A stretch of 64,000 bases of DNA from Neoechinorhynchus agilis (Eukaryota; Acanthocephala), in contig CM121341.1 of NCBI GenBank assembly GCA_051530055.1, forward strand, positions 18,104,001 through 18,168,000, in the 5' to 3' direction. Position 1 is the first letter of the stretch. Each line of letters begins with the position of its first letter. The notes beneath the pieces were generated by a model. It was not told the origin of the DNA and made no database searches. It saw only the letters and a list, made by a program, of their open reading frames with translations. Below, piece by piece: positions 1 through 12,194 of the stretch. A program made the translations under genes and the position numbers.

Positions 1-879
1 TTGGGACCGAAGTCCGTCAATCCCGCGAGCTAATCCGTTAGCAAAAGAGGAGATTGCCATCTTCAATTCTGATTTCGATGATAAAACATTAGGGATCGCA
101 TCAAAGGAGGAGGATTTCACGAAATATTGCCAACCGCTGTCACTGGGATGTTTGGAACGAAGAGTTCGTAAAGTTTCTTCGTTACCTTTGGGAGTGACTC
201 ACAGCTCTAACATTGGGCGCAGAATCTTTTCGGACACTTGATCTCATTACCGGCGCTCTCACAATCGAGGATAGAACGATTTGAGAAAAGTTCTGTCATG
301 CAAATCCACATTTCATGACCTACATACTCTCACCAGTGCCGTTGTAACAAACAGTCGCTTTCGATCCATTGATGTCTATTGAATAAGAGAACACGTTATA
401 ACTTTGTCGTTTAACAACGTCGACGCTTTGGATATGGATTAAGTAAGCGTTGTTATCGGATCGATTCACAACGATTTCAACAATCTTTAAAAATGTAACT
501 CGGTCTTTCGCTTTTCGAATTTTGCGATACATTTATCTTTTAAATTCGAAAATTTGCAATCACAGTTATTATCATCTTGAAAAACGCATAATCATTTAAC
601 GTCCTGATTGCATTTCCTTATAATTCGACCGGTCGATTATGCACAAACCGGACCTTTTAATCTCACTACCCCGTTCTTTTTCGCTACGTCCTTAAAAATC
701 GTTTGTAAACTGATTGTCTTTATTAGTAATCGTCAGTTTATTATTAATCTAAATCGAAACGGAACTTTACTCTGAGATCAGATGAAACTGCTGGTTACGA
801 TAAAATGTCCGCGGAGTTTTTCTTGGAGAATTCGTGATATACATAATATATTTTTAACAATTCAAACAATCTGTTTGAA
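1..879. other. Intergenic, no gene recognised
   Basis: I see no supported gene, RNA or complete repeat here. The best open frame is about 70 codons on the minus strand (320-532) and resembles nothing I know. The sequence is AT-rich like the rest of the intergenic DNA. Confidence 0.5.
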
Positions 880-1095
880 GCACACTCACCACCTCCCGCC
901 AAATTCCAGCTTTTGTCCTTCCTCGACCGTCGCCATCACGCTGGCAGCATTGCCTCGTTGTACTGCCAGCGAGATATTTTGTCGAAGGAATACGACTGCT
1001 CTTGAGTCTCCGGTTGCCTCTATCAATTTCTTCGAGACATCCTTGGAACAGAGAGAGTGCCGAGCTGCCGAGCGCTCACTTGAACTTAAAATAAA
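880..1095 (-). mobile_element. Family A non-LTR fragment (A1), extreme C-terminus
   Basis: The minus-strand reading ends with the C-terminal block shared by all family A copies in this window: LRQNISLAVQRGNAAS followed about 16 residues later by GGRW and a stop. Only about 70 codons remain; upstream the similarity stops and unrelated DNA follows. It is a short relic of the restriction-like-endonuclease LINE family described at 32.3-35.0 kb. Confidence 0.8.
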
Positions 1096-1240
1096 GAGAG
1101 CGCTGATGATTTTGAACGCCAGATTTAACGAAAACAAAAAATTCCTCTTGGACTCTTTCCTGATCAGTACGAACCGTGAAAATGTTTCGGGACGCAATCG
1201 TTCTCTAAACAAACTTTTAAATCGATTACAAAATGCCGGA

Positions 1241-1505
1241 CGCAAAACTCCCTTATCTTTATTTTCTTCGGTGCCCTCTGAGATGCATAAAAGAGCATCG
1301 AGTCTTCATTGGGCATTGGCACGAGGCCGACGCTTACTGTTAAAGTGTTTTATTCGCACTTAAATGTACGTTTTGACCATAAGGCCAAGATTTTGCAATG
1401 CGCACGCTATAAAAGTTGAAACTTTTTCCAATAGTGCGTCATCGTAAGAAGTCTAAACGAGACTTTTTCCTAAATTGTAGAAGAACGGCAATTTCTTTAA
1501 ATGTT
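1241..1505. repeat. Dispersed repeat R2, copy 1
   Basis: About 265 bp that recurs in direct orientation at 8714-8975 with long identical blocks, starting at CGCAAAACTCCCTTATC and running through GCACGCTATAAAAGTTGAAA. No coding potential is shared by the two copies. The element class is unknown; it lies directly next to a family A fragment. Confidence 0.8.
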
Positions 1506-2707
1506 GTTTTTGAGATCCTTAGCATTTAATTAACTCTTTTACTGTACAGCAATGGTTTTGATTTTAAAATCTTCTCTTTTTTGGTATTCGGTTCAATAAT
1601 CAATTAGAACGGTTAAATTTAATTTTAAGATAAAATTAAAAATAACGTAATGGAGAATAAAGAAACAAATAAACCAACTCATTCGAAAAAGTTTACGAGG
1701 ACGTTCCATTCGTTACAAAAAATTAAAATGTACCTTTTATTTTCGTCGCTTTTTAAGAAAAAAATAAACTCTTCAAAATAGAAGGGCGTTTCAAGAGGAT
1801 TTAAGCCCAGTCGGCCCGAAAGGATTTGTTCGTGAAATGTTATCCAATCTGCTCTGTACATTCACGATCACTAATTTAGAAATCGTGAACATCGAACTCA
1901 AAACTAAACTGATGTAAAATTTTGAGATTCTGAAACGCCAGTCATTTGAAATCGCAATTGTGTCAAATTAATGCTTTTTGCCTTGCAAACAAGCAAATTG
2001 AGCGTTAATGTTGGCACGCTTTTGAACTTAGACGCCCATCAACGCCAAGCCTTCATCGTGCCGTAAAACAACAAACAGGATGGTCATTTAAGAAGAGCAA
2101 AGTTCTTGAACGATGAGATTATTTGACGCACTTGTATAATTCTTTACTATTTAAACGCGCACATTTTTAAATTTATTACGTCACGTTAATTTCACTATTT
2201 ATTCAGTAACAATTCAATTTTACAATGATCATCAAACAATCACTTTATTCGGCATGGGATATTTCTTTGTTACAAAAAAGATTTTTGAACGCCAACGGCA
2301 GCCCTCAATTGTATGAAGTTCGGATTTACTCGACTTTTTGATGTTCCTGTATCCTGGTTGTCTATTTTAATCACTGATATAAATAAGTCTGAACGAATAG
2401 GGTCGTCGTCTGAGCGAATTCGAATTGAAAAAAAAACATCAAGAAGATGAAGATAAAAAAACTTGGAATTTCTCGTGCTTCAATGCTCAAGCAACCGGCG
2501 ACCTTATTTTTAATGTCCAATCGAACGCATAACGATTATCAAGAATCGCCGAAAACAATTCACTTTGAAAAAGCGAAATATCGACGAAAATAAAGTTCGA
2601 TTTTTAAAGGGAACAAATAATGTAATCGAATAACTGAATTGGAAAATTCTTTACAAGAAGGATATCATTTTCGGATTTCCTTTTAAGAAACATAAATCGG
2701 TGTGAAT
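1506..2707. other. Intergenic, nothing recognised
   Basis: No gene or repeat could be supported. Short open frames of 60-65 codons occur on the minus strand but look random. Confidence 0.5.
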
Positions 2708-3103
2708 TCTCGCGTTGAGGGAGTCACTCAAGCATGAAAGTCTGCCATCGCGATGATAAGGTACGCATCCAAATAAAAGAGCGATGGGCCTAGAAGTTTC
2801 TTTTCCTAGAGACGTTTTAGGACAAGACGAGATATTTCCTGACAAACGCTCGAGATCATGCTCATAGCGATAATTTCTATAGTTTGAATCTCAACTTTCT
2901 GCACCAACAGAAAGCAAGCCACAATCTGCGAGGATGAGGAGTGGCGGGTCTGTCTAAGGTGATGCAGGAGTGGTTTCGGCCTGTTTCCGAAGGTGATCGA
3001 GTCTCTTGAATGGCTTCGGCCTTTGAGGACGGCAGACGACGCTTCCTGAGCAGTTAGGCTCAAAAATAAAATAAAATGAAAGAAAATATTCGATGATATG
3101 TGA
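2708..3103. repeat. Dispersed repeat R1, copy 1
   Basis: About 400 bp that recurs in the same orientation at 16844-17219. Long blocks are identical, for example the stretch around CAAGCCACAATCTGCGAGGA. Both copies end in an A-rich, AATAAA-containing stretch and both keep an 85-codon minus-strand ORF of the same length. The class is not recognised; it could be a SINE-like or non-autonomous element. Confidence 0.8.
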
Positions 3104-3824
3104 ATGCTGGACTATGCCATGAAATCTCTTCAAAACTAAGGCTTGGAGAGGCCTATTTTGTTTCTGAGACCGCAAATGAACGATCTTCGTCGAGGAATAT
3201 CTTTCTTTTTTTCATATCTCTAATCGAATTGAAATGTTAGAGAAGAGAAACACATAAACATGAGTACTCAGCGACAAGCGACATTCGTCTCATTTTAAAA
3301 TATTTATGAGATTAAGTCCTCTGAGCTCATGCTCCAATTTTGAGGAAAGTCTCGGAAACATAATGGATCTCACTGAGGACAACCGCTTTAAAAACGAAGA
3401 TTGAGCGTCGATCGGAGATTCCATGATTGTCTTGAAGATGAGCTTGTTGATTGCTTGACTTTCGGTGTTTATGATATGCGGTTTAAACAATACTTTTGGA
3501 ACCCGCAATCGCTCACAGGAAATCTGATATCTCTTGCATTAGAATGCTAGGAAGCCGATTCTCATGGAATCGCAAGAACTGTACATTCCCGGTAAACTGT
3601 CACAAGTTTGTTCAAGACCCTCGTTTCGTCTGCTAATTTATTTTCAACACTGAGGTCATCATCTAAAGTTTTCTTTAATCTTTCGAGCGGTTTCAAAATC
3701 AGCAGAACGATTGAAGTAGCTTAACAGAAAAGGAGTAAAATCTCTTAATGTCTTGACCGGCGATATCGATCATTAACGAGATGACTCGTAGATAATGCCA
3801 TCTCCACAATCAAAAACCATTCCC
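3104..3824. other. Intergenic, nothing recognised
   Basis: Contains one 72-codon minus-strand open frame (3290-3508) without recognisable features. No other structure was seen. Confidence 0.4.
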
Positions 3825-4830
3825 ATGGATGCTCTCACTCATTTCTTGAATGTGGTTGTTTATTTTGGAGTGGATGACGGGTTCGCTTGGGTGTGAAAGT
3901 TGGTGGTTATTGTTTGTAGGGGAGTTAACTAGGTTCTACCTTTGCTCCGGTTTATTTAGAGTCATGATATCCGAGAAGATTGTGCAGTGGGGAAAAAGAA
4001 GCGGTGGAAGGGGGAGGTGCGAAATAAAGGCGGATTAAAGGAATTGAGAGTGTTGTGCTCTTGTGAAAAAGTGAATAAAGTGCGATAAAAATTATGGTGG
4101 TAGGGATGAGAGGCGTTTTGATTGTTTCTTTGGAAAATTTATAAATGCATTCAATGAGCGGGGAAAGCAATTGTGCAAATTTTAGAGACGCTTTTTTGAA
4201 ACATTTCAAGGCGACGGATTTGAGATTTGGATAGGTTGCAAAAGGCGGGATGATCGTAAGCGAGGGATGGTTGGATAAAGCTGTAGCAAATTTGAGAGAT
4301 CGGGAGAAGGGACTCCTAAATTGCGGAGGCGTTTGGGGTGGTAAACTTTAAAGGCATTGCGCTTGAGGGAAAGTGTAATGTGCAAGTTCCATTTAAGATT
4401 TGATTAAAATTGTAAACCCAGAATTTTTATGCAGGGAGGTGAAGTGTCAGATTTCTTTTTTAACAACGGGGTAGGATGTGAGGTTACGGGAGAGCGACGA
4501 GATCATTTCGAAGCATTTGTAGAAGTTCAGGTAGAATTTGTGATTGGTGCAGAAATTTTAGATGTATGTGATCTCGTTAGAGGTTAAGGAGAGGGGAGGT
4601 GGGAGGGGGGGGGTGATTTTGTGCTGAGGGTGAGATCATCGGTATATAAGAGAAGTTTAGAGTGAGAAGAGAGGTTTATATTCGTCGAAGAAAATATTAA
4701 AAAAGAAATGGTGACAGGGCGACACCTTGAGGGACGCCTTTGGTGCAATGAATGTATTGTTGGCGATTGTGAAGACAACAAAGAGGCCAAGCAGTGGATT
4801 TGCAACGCGTTTAAACCGAAATCGGAGCAG
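3825..4830 (-). mobile_element. Family B APE-type LINE fragment (B1), RT and 3' end
   Basis: The minus strand carries broken pieces of a reverse transcriptase and its C-terminal region. The catalytic motif reads YTDDL, changed from the usual Y/FADD. After it come residues like CFKKASLKFAQL and IECIYKFSKE, matching family B copies at 13.0-14.3, 26.5-27.5 and 53.2-55.1 kb. Several frame changes and stops separate the pieces, so it is dead. The sequence style is Jockey/CR1-like, but I did not assign a clade. Confidence 0.75.
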
Positions 4831-4859
4831 GTGCTAAAGTCAAATGTATTGATTTTAGC

Positions 4860-7850
4860 TCTCGCTCACAAACTGTTATATGCCTAGCAGTCCTCGTCCT
4901 CAATTGTCGCCCGAATGCTTGCAGTGTTGCCTCTCAACACGGCGATGCTGATATTTTGAACCAGGTATTGACCTGACCTTGCATCGCCGGTTGTAACCTG
5001 AAGGCGTCGCTTCAGATCCTTCAGAAGTTGAAGAGCCTCGCTACCAAGAGATCCGTAGGTCTCACCCTAAAAAGGTGCAAACACGTGGGCCCGGGCTAAA
5101 TCGAGGTATTTCGCCGTTTTCCGTCATTCCGCAGCGCTCGCTGCACCTCCAGCTTGAACCGCCGAGAACTTGAGATTGCTGGCCGCGAGTGTATCGACAC
5201 AAGCGGCGTCCCAGAGGAGGCATTTACCCTCCCGCCACGGAAATACGGTCACCCCATCAGGTCTACGCCCGTCGTCCCTACAGAGGTTGGCAGGTTCCAA
5301 AATATTGGGGGCATGTACCGCACAACAAGTGCCCGGCTCAGCACCATGTTAATTTCGGCATGTCTTGCGAATCTGCCGGCTGATTTTCTACAGATGAGAC
5401 CATAACGTCCCGACGAATCCACATTTGCACCGCAGCGGCAACGGTGGGGATGACACATCGGTAGTCCTAGTCTCATTGAAACTCCGGCCCGTACTGCCTC
5501 GTCGAAGAGGAGAGTCTCCACGGATGCCATCGGGACCGCGTTCAACCAAGCACCTGATTCTCTAGTGGAGACTGCCAACAACCTGGCACGGACAACGTCG
5601 ACGCTTGAGTCTGATAAGAGAGAGCTTTGAACTCTTGCGACGAGAGGTCGATCCCACAAAGATTGTTTTTGGCCATTCACAATGTACTTGATCGAAGTTG
5701 GTCAGTGTACTCCACTCACTGATTCCCTCTTTAAAATGCCTGTCAAGATGATAATTAGATTTCAAAATGCGCTGAACTGCGCTTCTGCTTTCCTCATAGG
5801 AGCCTAAAAATGTCCGCAGATTTTCGGATGCCCAACCCGACAGAAGATACAGGCAAGGATGCTTGTCGCCATGCCTCTTCTGACAGCTGGACATTTAAAA
5901 CTTGCTCGAGACAGTCCCTCAATCTGTCATCTAACTTGCCAAGTTGAACCTTGTGCTTGAAAAACGGCACAGTGCGTAGAGCATAAAGGAACTTGGCGAT
6001 GAAGAGTGTTCTTTATCAAGAACAGAGCCTCATGTGATCCAAGCTCACAGACCCTATCGCAAAGCACCGATAATTTCTGTTAATTTCCTGTTCGACATTA
6101 CCATCAAAGACGCAACTGCCCAAAAGCTAAAGCCGGTCTAGGTCGATTATTTCTGTCCTGGGTGCAACATTTTCAAAGTCGCGCTTTATCTCGTCTTTTG
6201 CAGCACCCCTCTCTATATTACAGAATAGAATTTCGCACTTTTCTGTGCTCAATTCAATGCCTAGGTTACTTGCCTCTATCTTGATTTTCTTTAGGTCACG
6301 AAGAACTACCTGGGGATCGCCTTCTAGCGTAGCATCGTCCAGGTACCAGGCATTGAATTCCGCATCAAGACAGTGCGCTAATTCGTTTATTGTGAGCGCG
6401 AAACCAATTGGACCTAACGGGTCTACCTGTTGAACTCCTCTTTCGGAAGGAATGATTGAACACAAGAGGGGTCGCAGCTCCCTACGAATTTATAAAATAC
6501 CCGTAAGCCTCCGGTGCGTGATCTCTGACAGCTTTTAAGAGTGAGCCGCGATTAACGGAATTGAAGGCGTTCCGGAAATCTAATTTCAGGATCATACACG
6601 GTTTGACGTTCTCAATAACAAATGCACGGAATGCGTGGTCTATGGCTTCCGCCCCACAAGGTTTGCAGCAACCTAGTTGAACTGGACAAAGAATTTCAGC
6701 AACACCTTCTGATGCTCGCCCAGAAATCACTTTCCCTGCTAGTCGTCTCAATGTAGAGCCGATCGCTATGGGACGAATCCCACCGTCCTTCTTTTCTAAA
6801 GCGCAGAGGGAAGCGCCAAAAAACAATTCGATCGCTTTAGAGAACAGGTTGTCTCCAGAGAAAACGCCGACTAACTGAGTCAAGGCGTTCAGGCGAACAT
6901 GGGATTGATCACCTACGGAGAAGGACATCATGTCCTTTAGGTGCTGAAGTGGAAGCCCGTCGAGCCCATGTGCTGACCCATTTGCGAACGAAGAAACGGA
7001 TGTCTTAACGACATCAACCGAAAACTCTAACGGGGTGCACGAGGGGATTATCTCCGAATATTCCAGATGACCAGTGGGTCGAGAATGTTTCTCGCTGAGA
7101 AGTTAGAGTTTTCGTATCATCTCTTGCGAATTCTTTGGTGGAGGATATAATGCGAACCGCGCCTCACATCACCATCGGCGAGTTTAGAAGACACTCTCTG
7201 GGTCATAGAACGGGTTGAAACTCGGCCCGGATTCGATGGCTTTGAGAAATCTCCCCTAAAAACGCGAGCTTTGCGTAGGACCTCTCCAAACGAGTTGTCG
7301 AAGGAAGACACCCGGCTTTTGATGAGAGTAACAAGGGACTCATCAGACGGTACTCCAGCACAAAGTACCAGTCTCGGGAATGCGAAAAGGCGTGCCCAAG
7401 ATATCTCCTTATTTGTCTCGAGACAGTCGTTCAGTTCGCTACCTGAAATCGAGCGCCCTTTGGGATCCGCTTCAGGATCTTTCTGGGCAAAATGCGCACG
7501 ATCTCCAGTAACGAAGGGGTGACGAGGTTCACTGAGCTAAGGAAAAGAGCTTGCCAGCAGAAGGCCGGAACCAACACATCAGGAATCCCTTGGGTTGTGA
7601 GTCCAAAATTCTCCCGATTTCGTAATTTTGATCCGTTTGTCACAGACCGGGCAATTATGTGTTGAGACCTTCGGAACTTGGGCAGCATTGGCCTCACCTC
7701 CCAGAGTACCTGAAATTTCTATTTGCTGCTTGTTCTCTACAGGTTGTTCGGACCAAAGTTGATTTTGAATTTGCAACGTCGGTCCTCTCGTGATCCGCGT
7801 GATTAACAGGTGGCGCGTTGAGGGGGCCTGCGTCAGCACCTTCGGGCGTG
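4860..7850 (-). mobile_element. Family A RLE-type non-LTR retrotransposon (A2), nearly full length, broken
   Basis: Read on the minus strand, this roughly 3 kb copy keeps the family's domain order. An N-terminal zinc finger (CPVCDKRIK...H, about 7630-7690) comes first. The RT follows (QLGCCKPCGAEAIDHAF, then DFRNAFNSVNRG, GVQQVDPLGPI and WYLDDATLEGDP, about 6130-6930). A cysteine/histidine motif (MCHPHRCRCGANVD, about 5400-5460) and the C-terminal block near 4880 complete it. The normal GDPLGP of the RT reads VDPLGP here. Multiple frameshifts and stops make it inactive. Domain order and the PD-(D/E)xK-like C-terminus seen in sister copies indicate a restriction-like endonuclease LINE of the R2/R4/Utopia grade; the clade is not resolved. 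Confidence 0.85.
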
Positions 7851-8713
7851 GGCGGTGCGACGTGCGGCGAATGGTGGTAAGCGAGGGGACGGCGGTGGAA
7901 TCGTTGACATGCCGATTGTTTTAGATTTTCGCTTGTTAGTTCGGGTCTTATTTAGAGATATTACTGGTTGCACAAGCACTTGTGTCCATTGTTGACAAAA
8001 AGTTCGGATTCGTTTTCATTATAATTTTTCTTCATTGGCAAATGACGTTGATTGTAAGTTTTTAAATATCCGGGATTATGATCACCACACCTTTATTCCG
8101 ATGATTTCTCTCGGTGGTTAATATCATTTTCTGTTGTTCACAGCGATCCTTTGTGTCACTCATTATTAGATTTCAACTTTAGATATAACGTCTGATTGGA
8201 CGGCACTCCGTAGCATTGTTTAGACGTGTTAGGAAGGATTAATTTTAAATTCATCAATCGCTCTCAAATATCGTTTGCATATAGATTGATAATGTGATGT
8301 TCATTAAGATCCACTAAAATCGATCCTGAATTGAAATGTAGTTTAGTACTCTTGTTCGCCATTTTGCCGAGATTTCCCCTGCGCTAATTTTAGCACACTC
8401 AGATATTAAAGTTTAATGCCCTTACTGAACCGCTGACGCGTCCTAAATCGAACGAAAAAGAAAAATGATCGCAGAAATCTGAACAGTAACGCAGCTCTTT
8501 TCCTTTAAATTCAATCAAATCCAAGTCTAACTTTTCAAACCGTCAACCAGTTGATGTTCGGAGTCTCTGCGGACGTTTTCGATCCGTCCATTACCATCAT
8601 TCGAATGAATGGTCCAGAGATCTTGTCCTTACTTCTTTTCGAATCCTTCGATGACCTTAAAGTGTTTATGGTCAAGTGCCTCAACCTCAAAAAAATTGCA
8701 CATGTGAAATCCA
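7851..8713. other. Intergenic, nothing recognised
   Basis: The first about 60 bases may be the 5' leader of the neighbouring family A copy. The rest shows no gene or repeat I can support. Confidence 0.4.
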
Positions 8714-8975
8714 CCGCAAAACTCCCTTATCTTTATTTTCTTTGGTGCCCTCTGAGATGCATAAAAGAGCATCGAGTCTTCATTGGGCAATGGCACGAGG
8801 CTGACGCTTACTGTTAAAGTGTTTTATTCCCACTTAAATGTACGTTTTGACCTCAAAGCCACAATTTTGGAATGTGCACGCTATAAAAGTTGAAACTTTT
8901 ACCATTAGTGCGTCATCGTCAGAAGTCGAAACAAGACTTTAACCTAAAGTTGAAAAGAACGTTGAAATCTTTAAC
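8714..8975. repeat. Dispersed repeat R2, copy 2
   Basis: Direct-orientation copy of the repeat at 1241-1505, with scattered substitutions and small indels. Confidence 0.8.
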
Positions 8976-9061
8976 ATTTTATTCACTCTTTTACTGTGTT
9001 TGTTTCATAAGTAAAAATTGCATTGAAATTAGTTCGTTCAAAAGTGATTTGGCAGTTGAAA

Positions 9062-9162
9062 AAACTTGCAAACAAACTGATGATGAACCCGACGATGTTC
9101 GCAAAACGTCTTTTATAAATAATCATCTACCGGGTATAGACCTATACAATAATTACAGTACC
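9062..9162 (+). mobile_element. Hairpin-motif element fragment (M10)
   Basis: Contains the core CTGATGA-T-GAACC...-GTTC, then GCAAAACGTC and a degraded ATAAA signal. The following end sequence (ACCGGG..AGACCTA..CAATAATTA) matches M8 (60605-60764) and M9 (29363-29477). It is truncated and fused directly to the 5' edge of the RTE-like copy that follows. Confidence 0.7.
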
Positions 9163-11188
9163 GGACGAAATGGGGTCGGAGTAATTTTGAGCAACACGTA
9201 TACAGACAGAGTGATCGAAGTGAACCGAAAAAGCGATAAAATGATGTGGATCAGGATAGATCTTGGAGGTCAATGTATGGTGATAGTGTCCTGTTATGCT
9301 CCACAAGCCGGCCTTCCACAGCACGAGAAAGACGAGTTTTGGGAAGACTTGTATGACGTTATGCGAAATGTAACGAAAGAGGATCGATACGCTGTTTGTG
9401 GGGATTTCAATGGTCACGTGGGAGCTGAGAACGTAGGATGTCACCAAGTGCATGGTAGAAAGGGCCTCGGAAACAGAAATCAGAAGGGCGAATGTATTGT
9501 GGATTTCGCATTAGCAAACGATTTGAGGATCGCAAACACATTTCTTCAGAAACCGACGAGACACCTTGTCACATATAGTAGCGGTGGACGACAAACTCAA
9601 ATCGACTACATTCTGTATCCACAAAGTAAATGGAAAGAAGTTAGACTCAAAAATTGTTCTAGGAGAAATATGCACCACAGAACATCGACCATTATTGATT
9701 GATCTTCAAATTCGAAACATCAATCGAAGAAAATATCAGACAAATCGCAAGATCAAATGGTGGCGCGTCGAAGAACCGCAAAGCCGAGACAAGTTCAAGT
9801 AGATGGTGATCGGCAATATAGAGTATGACATCGAGGAACCTAATGTTTGGTGGACTAAAACAGCAGAGTTCATACGGTGCGTCGGAAGGGAAACTTTCCT
9901 GCAAACCTCCGGGAGAAAAAGACCTAAAAGGACAACTTGGTAGTGGAACGATGCAGTCCGGATAGCAGTGACGGCCAAAAAAGAGGCCAAAAAGAAGATG
10001 GACCTTGATAGATTTGAAGAAAACAAGAAAATATACAAGGAGGCCAAAAGAAGAGCAAAGGTAGCGGTGTTGATTTCGAAGCAAGAAGCAGATGCGGCTT
10101 TCTATTCGAGGATACAGGAGGAAGGAAATTCGTATGTATTCAAAGTTGGAAGAATCAAAGAGCAAAAATCGAAAGACGTAACGAGTGTGAGGCAAGTCAA
10201 AGATAACGAAGGTAACGTTTTGCACAACGATGAAAACATTCGAGAGAGATGGAAAAGTTATTTCGAACAACTTCTGAATTCCGAAAATCGCTGAGGAAAA
10301 AGTGGAAATGAAAGGTCGAATCAAGGATTATTACAAATCATATCGAATAAGAAGTCAGGATAGCTCTTTCCAAAATGAAAAACGGCAAAGCGACCGGACC
10401 AGATGTAATACCTATAGATTTCTGGAAAGTCTTGGGAGATGATGCTATTCATTTATTGACTAAATTTGTACGACGTATCTTCGATACTGAGCGGATTCCA
10501 GACGAATGGAGGCGAAGTATTATGATCCCGATTTTCAAAGGAAAAGGGATGTAAAAGATTGCAGCTGCTACAGAGGAATCAAATTGGTATGTCACACGAT
10601 GAAGCTGTACGAGCGAATAATTGGCCGACGCTTGAGGAGTGAAATATCAATATCTGAAATTCAGAGAGGCTTTATGCCAGCCAGAAGTAGCATAGATGCA
10701 ATATTTGCAATGAGACAGTTGTACGAAAAGTGCTATGAAAAGCAGAAAGAGCTGCACAGTGTCTTCATTGACCTCGAAAAGGCCTACGATACCGTCCCCA
10801 GAGATCTGATATGGATGTGCCTGAGCAGGAAATTCTGTCCAGCGGTATACGTTCGAGTAATACAAGATATGTACAAGGAATGCAAGGTAATGGTAAGAAC
10901 CCCGGTCGGAAACACGAGCGAATTCCCCGTGAAAGCTGGACTACATCAAGGATCAGCACTAAGTCCATATTTATTCGTGATAATCATGGACGTAATCAGC
11001 GAACCGCTAAATAGAGGTGCTCCGTGGAATATTTTATTTGCTGATGATATTGTATTGTCGAGCCATACATGCCAAGAACTACATTAAGACCTGGAAAAAT
11101 GGAGATAGGCCCTGGGAGGAAATGGTCTACATATCTCGAGGGATAAAACCGTCTATGTCGGACCGAAAAGCATTTGCTTACAAGATAC
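9163..11188 (+). mobile_element. Family C RTE-like LINE (C1), truncated and broken
   Basis: The plus strand encodes an apurinic endonuclease with SCYAPQAGLP, CGDFNGHVGAEN and GGRQTQIDYIL (9280-9620). Further on is an RT with CYRGIKLV, SEIQRGFMPARSS, FIDLEKAYDTVPRD, GLHQGSALSPYLF and FADDIVL (10550-11060). These motifs are typical of the RTE/BovB group. Frameshifts and stops separate endonuclease, linker and RT. The 5' end is missing, and the RT C-terminus is cut off near 11188, where an antisense family A copy begins, indicating a nested insertion. Confidence 0.85.
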
Positions 11189-12115
11189 GCAACTGAACGA
11201 TGGGATGTGCACATCGGTAACCCAAGTCTCACGGACACCGCAATCCTTACGGTCTCGTCGGAGAGAAGGGTACCCACCGAAGCGATTGGGATAGCGTTGA
11301 GCCAAGCACATGATTCTCTTGTAGAGACTGCCGCCAATCGAGTTCGGTTCACCAGGTCACGATAATCTGTTATTAAAGAGTTGTGAATTCTCGCTACAAG
11401 GGGTGAGTCCAAAACTGATTGTTTGCAACCATTGATGGGTATCAGCTCGCTGCCTGAATCTCCACACCAAAGATTAAGCGCCTCCACGATATCTTCATTT
11501 TGCGGCTTGCTTCATACGATCCTAAATAAGCTTGCAGAGAAATATCGGCTGCTTTTCGGATATCCAAACCGCCCGACAACATAGGCAAAGACGTTTGACG
11601 GTAGGCCTCGTCCGACAGCTGAGTATTTAAAATTTTCTCGAGAAAGGCTTTCACCGTCCCGTCTAATTTTACCAGCTTATCCTTGTGTCTAAAAAAGGTG
11701 CTGTGCGCAGCTTATATAGCGATTTCGGAATGAAAAGAGTGTTCTTGATCAGGAACAGAGCCTTGCGTGAAGATAATTCATCAACTCGTTCGCATAGCAC
11801 CGAAAGTTGCGGTTGAAGATTGGCAATCTCTGCTTTAACATTAGAACCAAAAATGTAGCTTCCTAGAATACTCAACCGGTCTAGAGTGATCAATTCTATC
11901 CCGGGGACCAGGTTCTGAAAATCTTTCACGATAGTTTGCCTGGACGCCTCATCTTCCACGTTCGTCACTAAAATCTCACATTTCGCAGCATTCAATTCAA
12001 TGCCAATTTTCGCAGCCTCTTTCACGAGTGTCTCCAAATCGCGAGGTACAACAGAAGGGTTATCGCCGAGCGCGACATCGCCCATGTACCAGACATTAAA
12101 GCTGGACTAGTATAA
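11189..12115 (-). mobile_element. Family A non-LTR fragment (A3)
   Basis: The minus strand holds the RT thumb and linker of family A: a YMDDVALGDNPS-type catalytic region near 12070, KCEILVTNVEDE, SLYKLRTAPFLD, LSDEAYRQTSLPMLSGGLDI and RLGLPMCTSHRS. It stops at the cysteine/histidine motif, so the endonuclease is missing. The RT active site is altered from YLDD to YMGD/VALGD. It interrupts the RTE-like copy at 9163-11188. Several frame breaks are present. Confidence 0.8.
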
Positions 12116-12194
12116 TTTTACGATAAATTAGCAATTAGGCTAGGTTAAGGATCCTTTGTGGATTTCTTTTTTTAAATAATGTAATAACAAAATA

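Noticed and set aside
782-1363. 193-codon plus-strand ORF
   Set aside because: It is the antisense shadow of family A fragment A1 plus repeat R2; no host-like features.
2806-3063. 85-codon ORF as a host gene
   Set aside because: Repeated at 16927-17184 within dispersed repeat R1, so it belongs to the repeat.
4604-4620. G-run (GGGAGGTGGGAGGGGGGGG) as a regulatory G-quadruplex
   Set aside because: It is antisense to proline codons of a dead LINE (PPPSHLPSP); no nearby gene.
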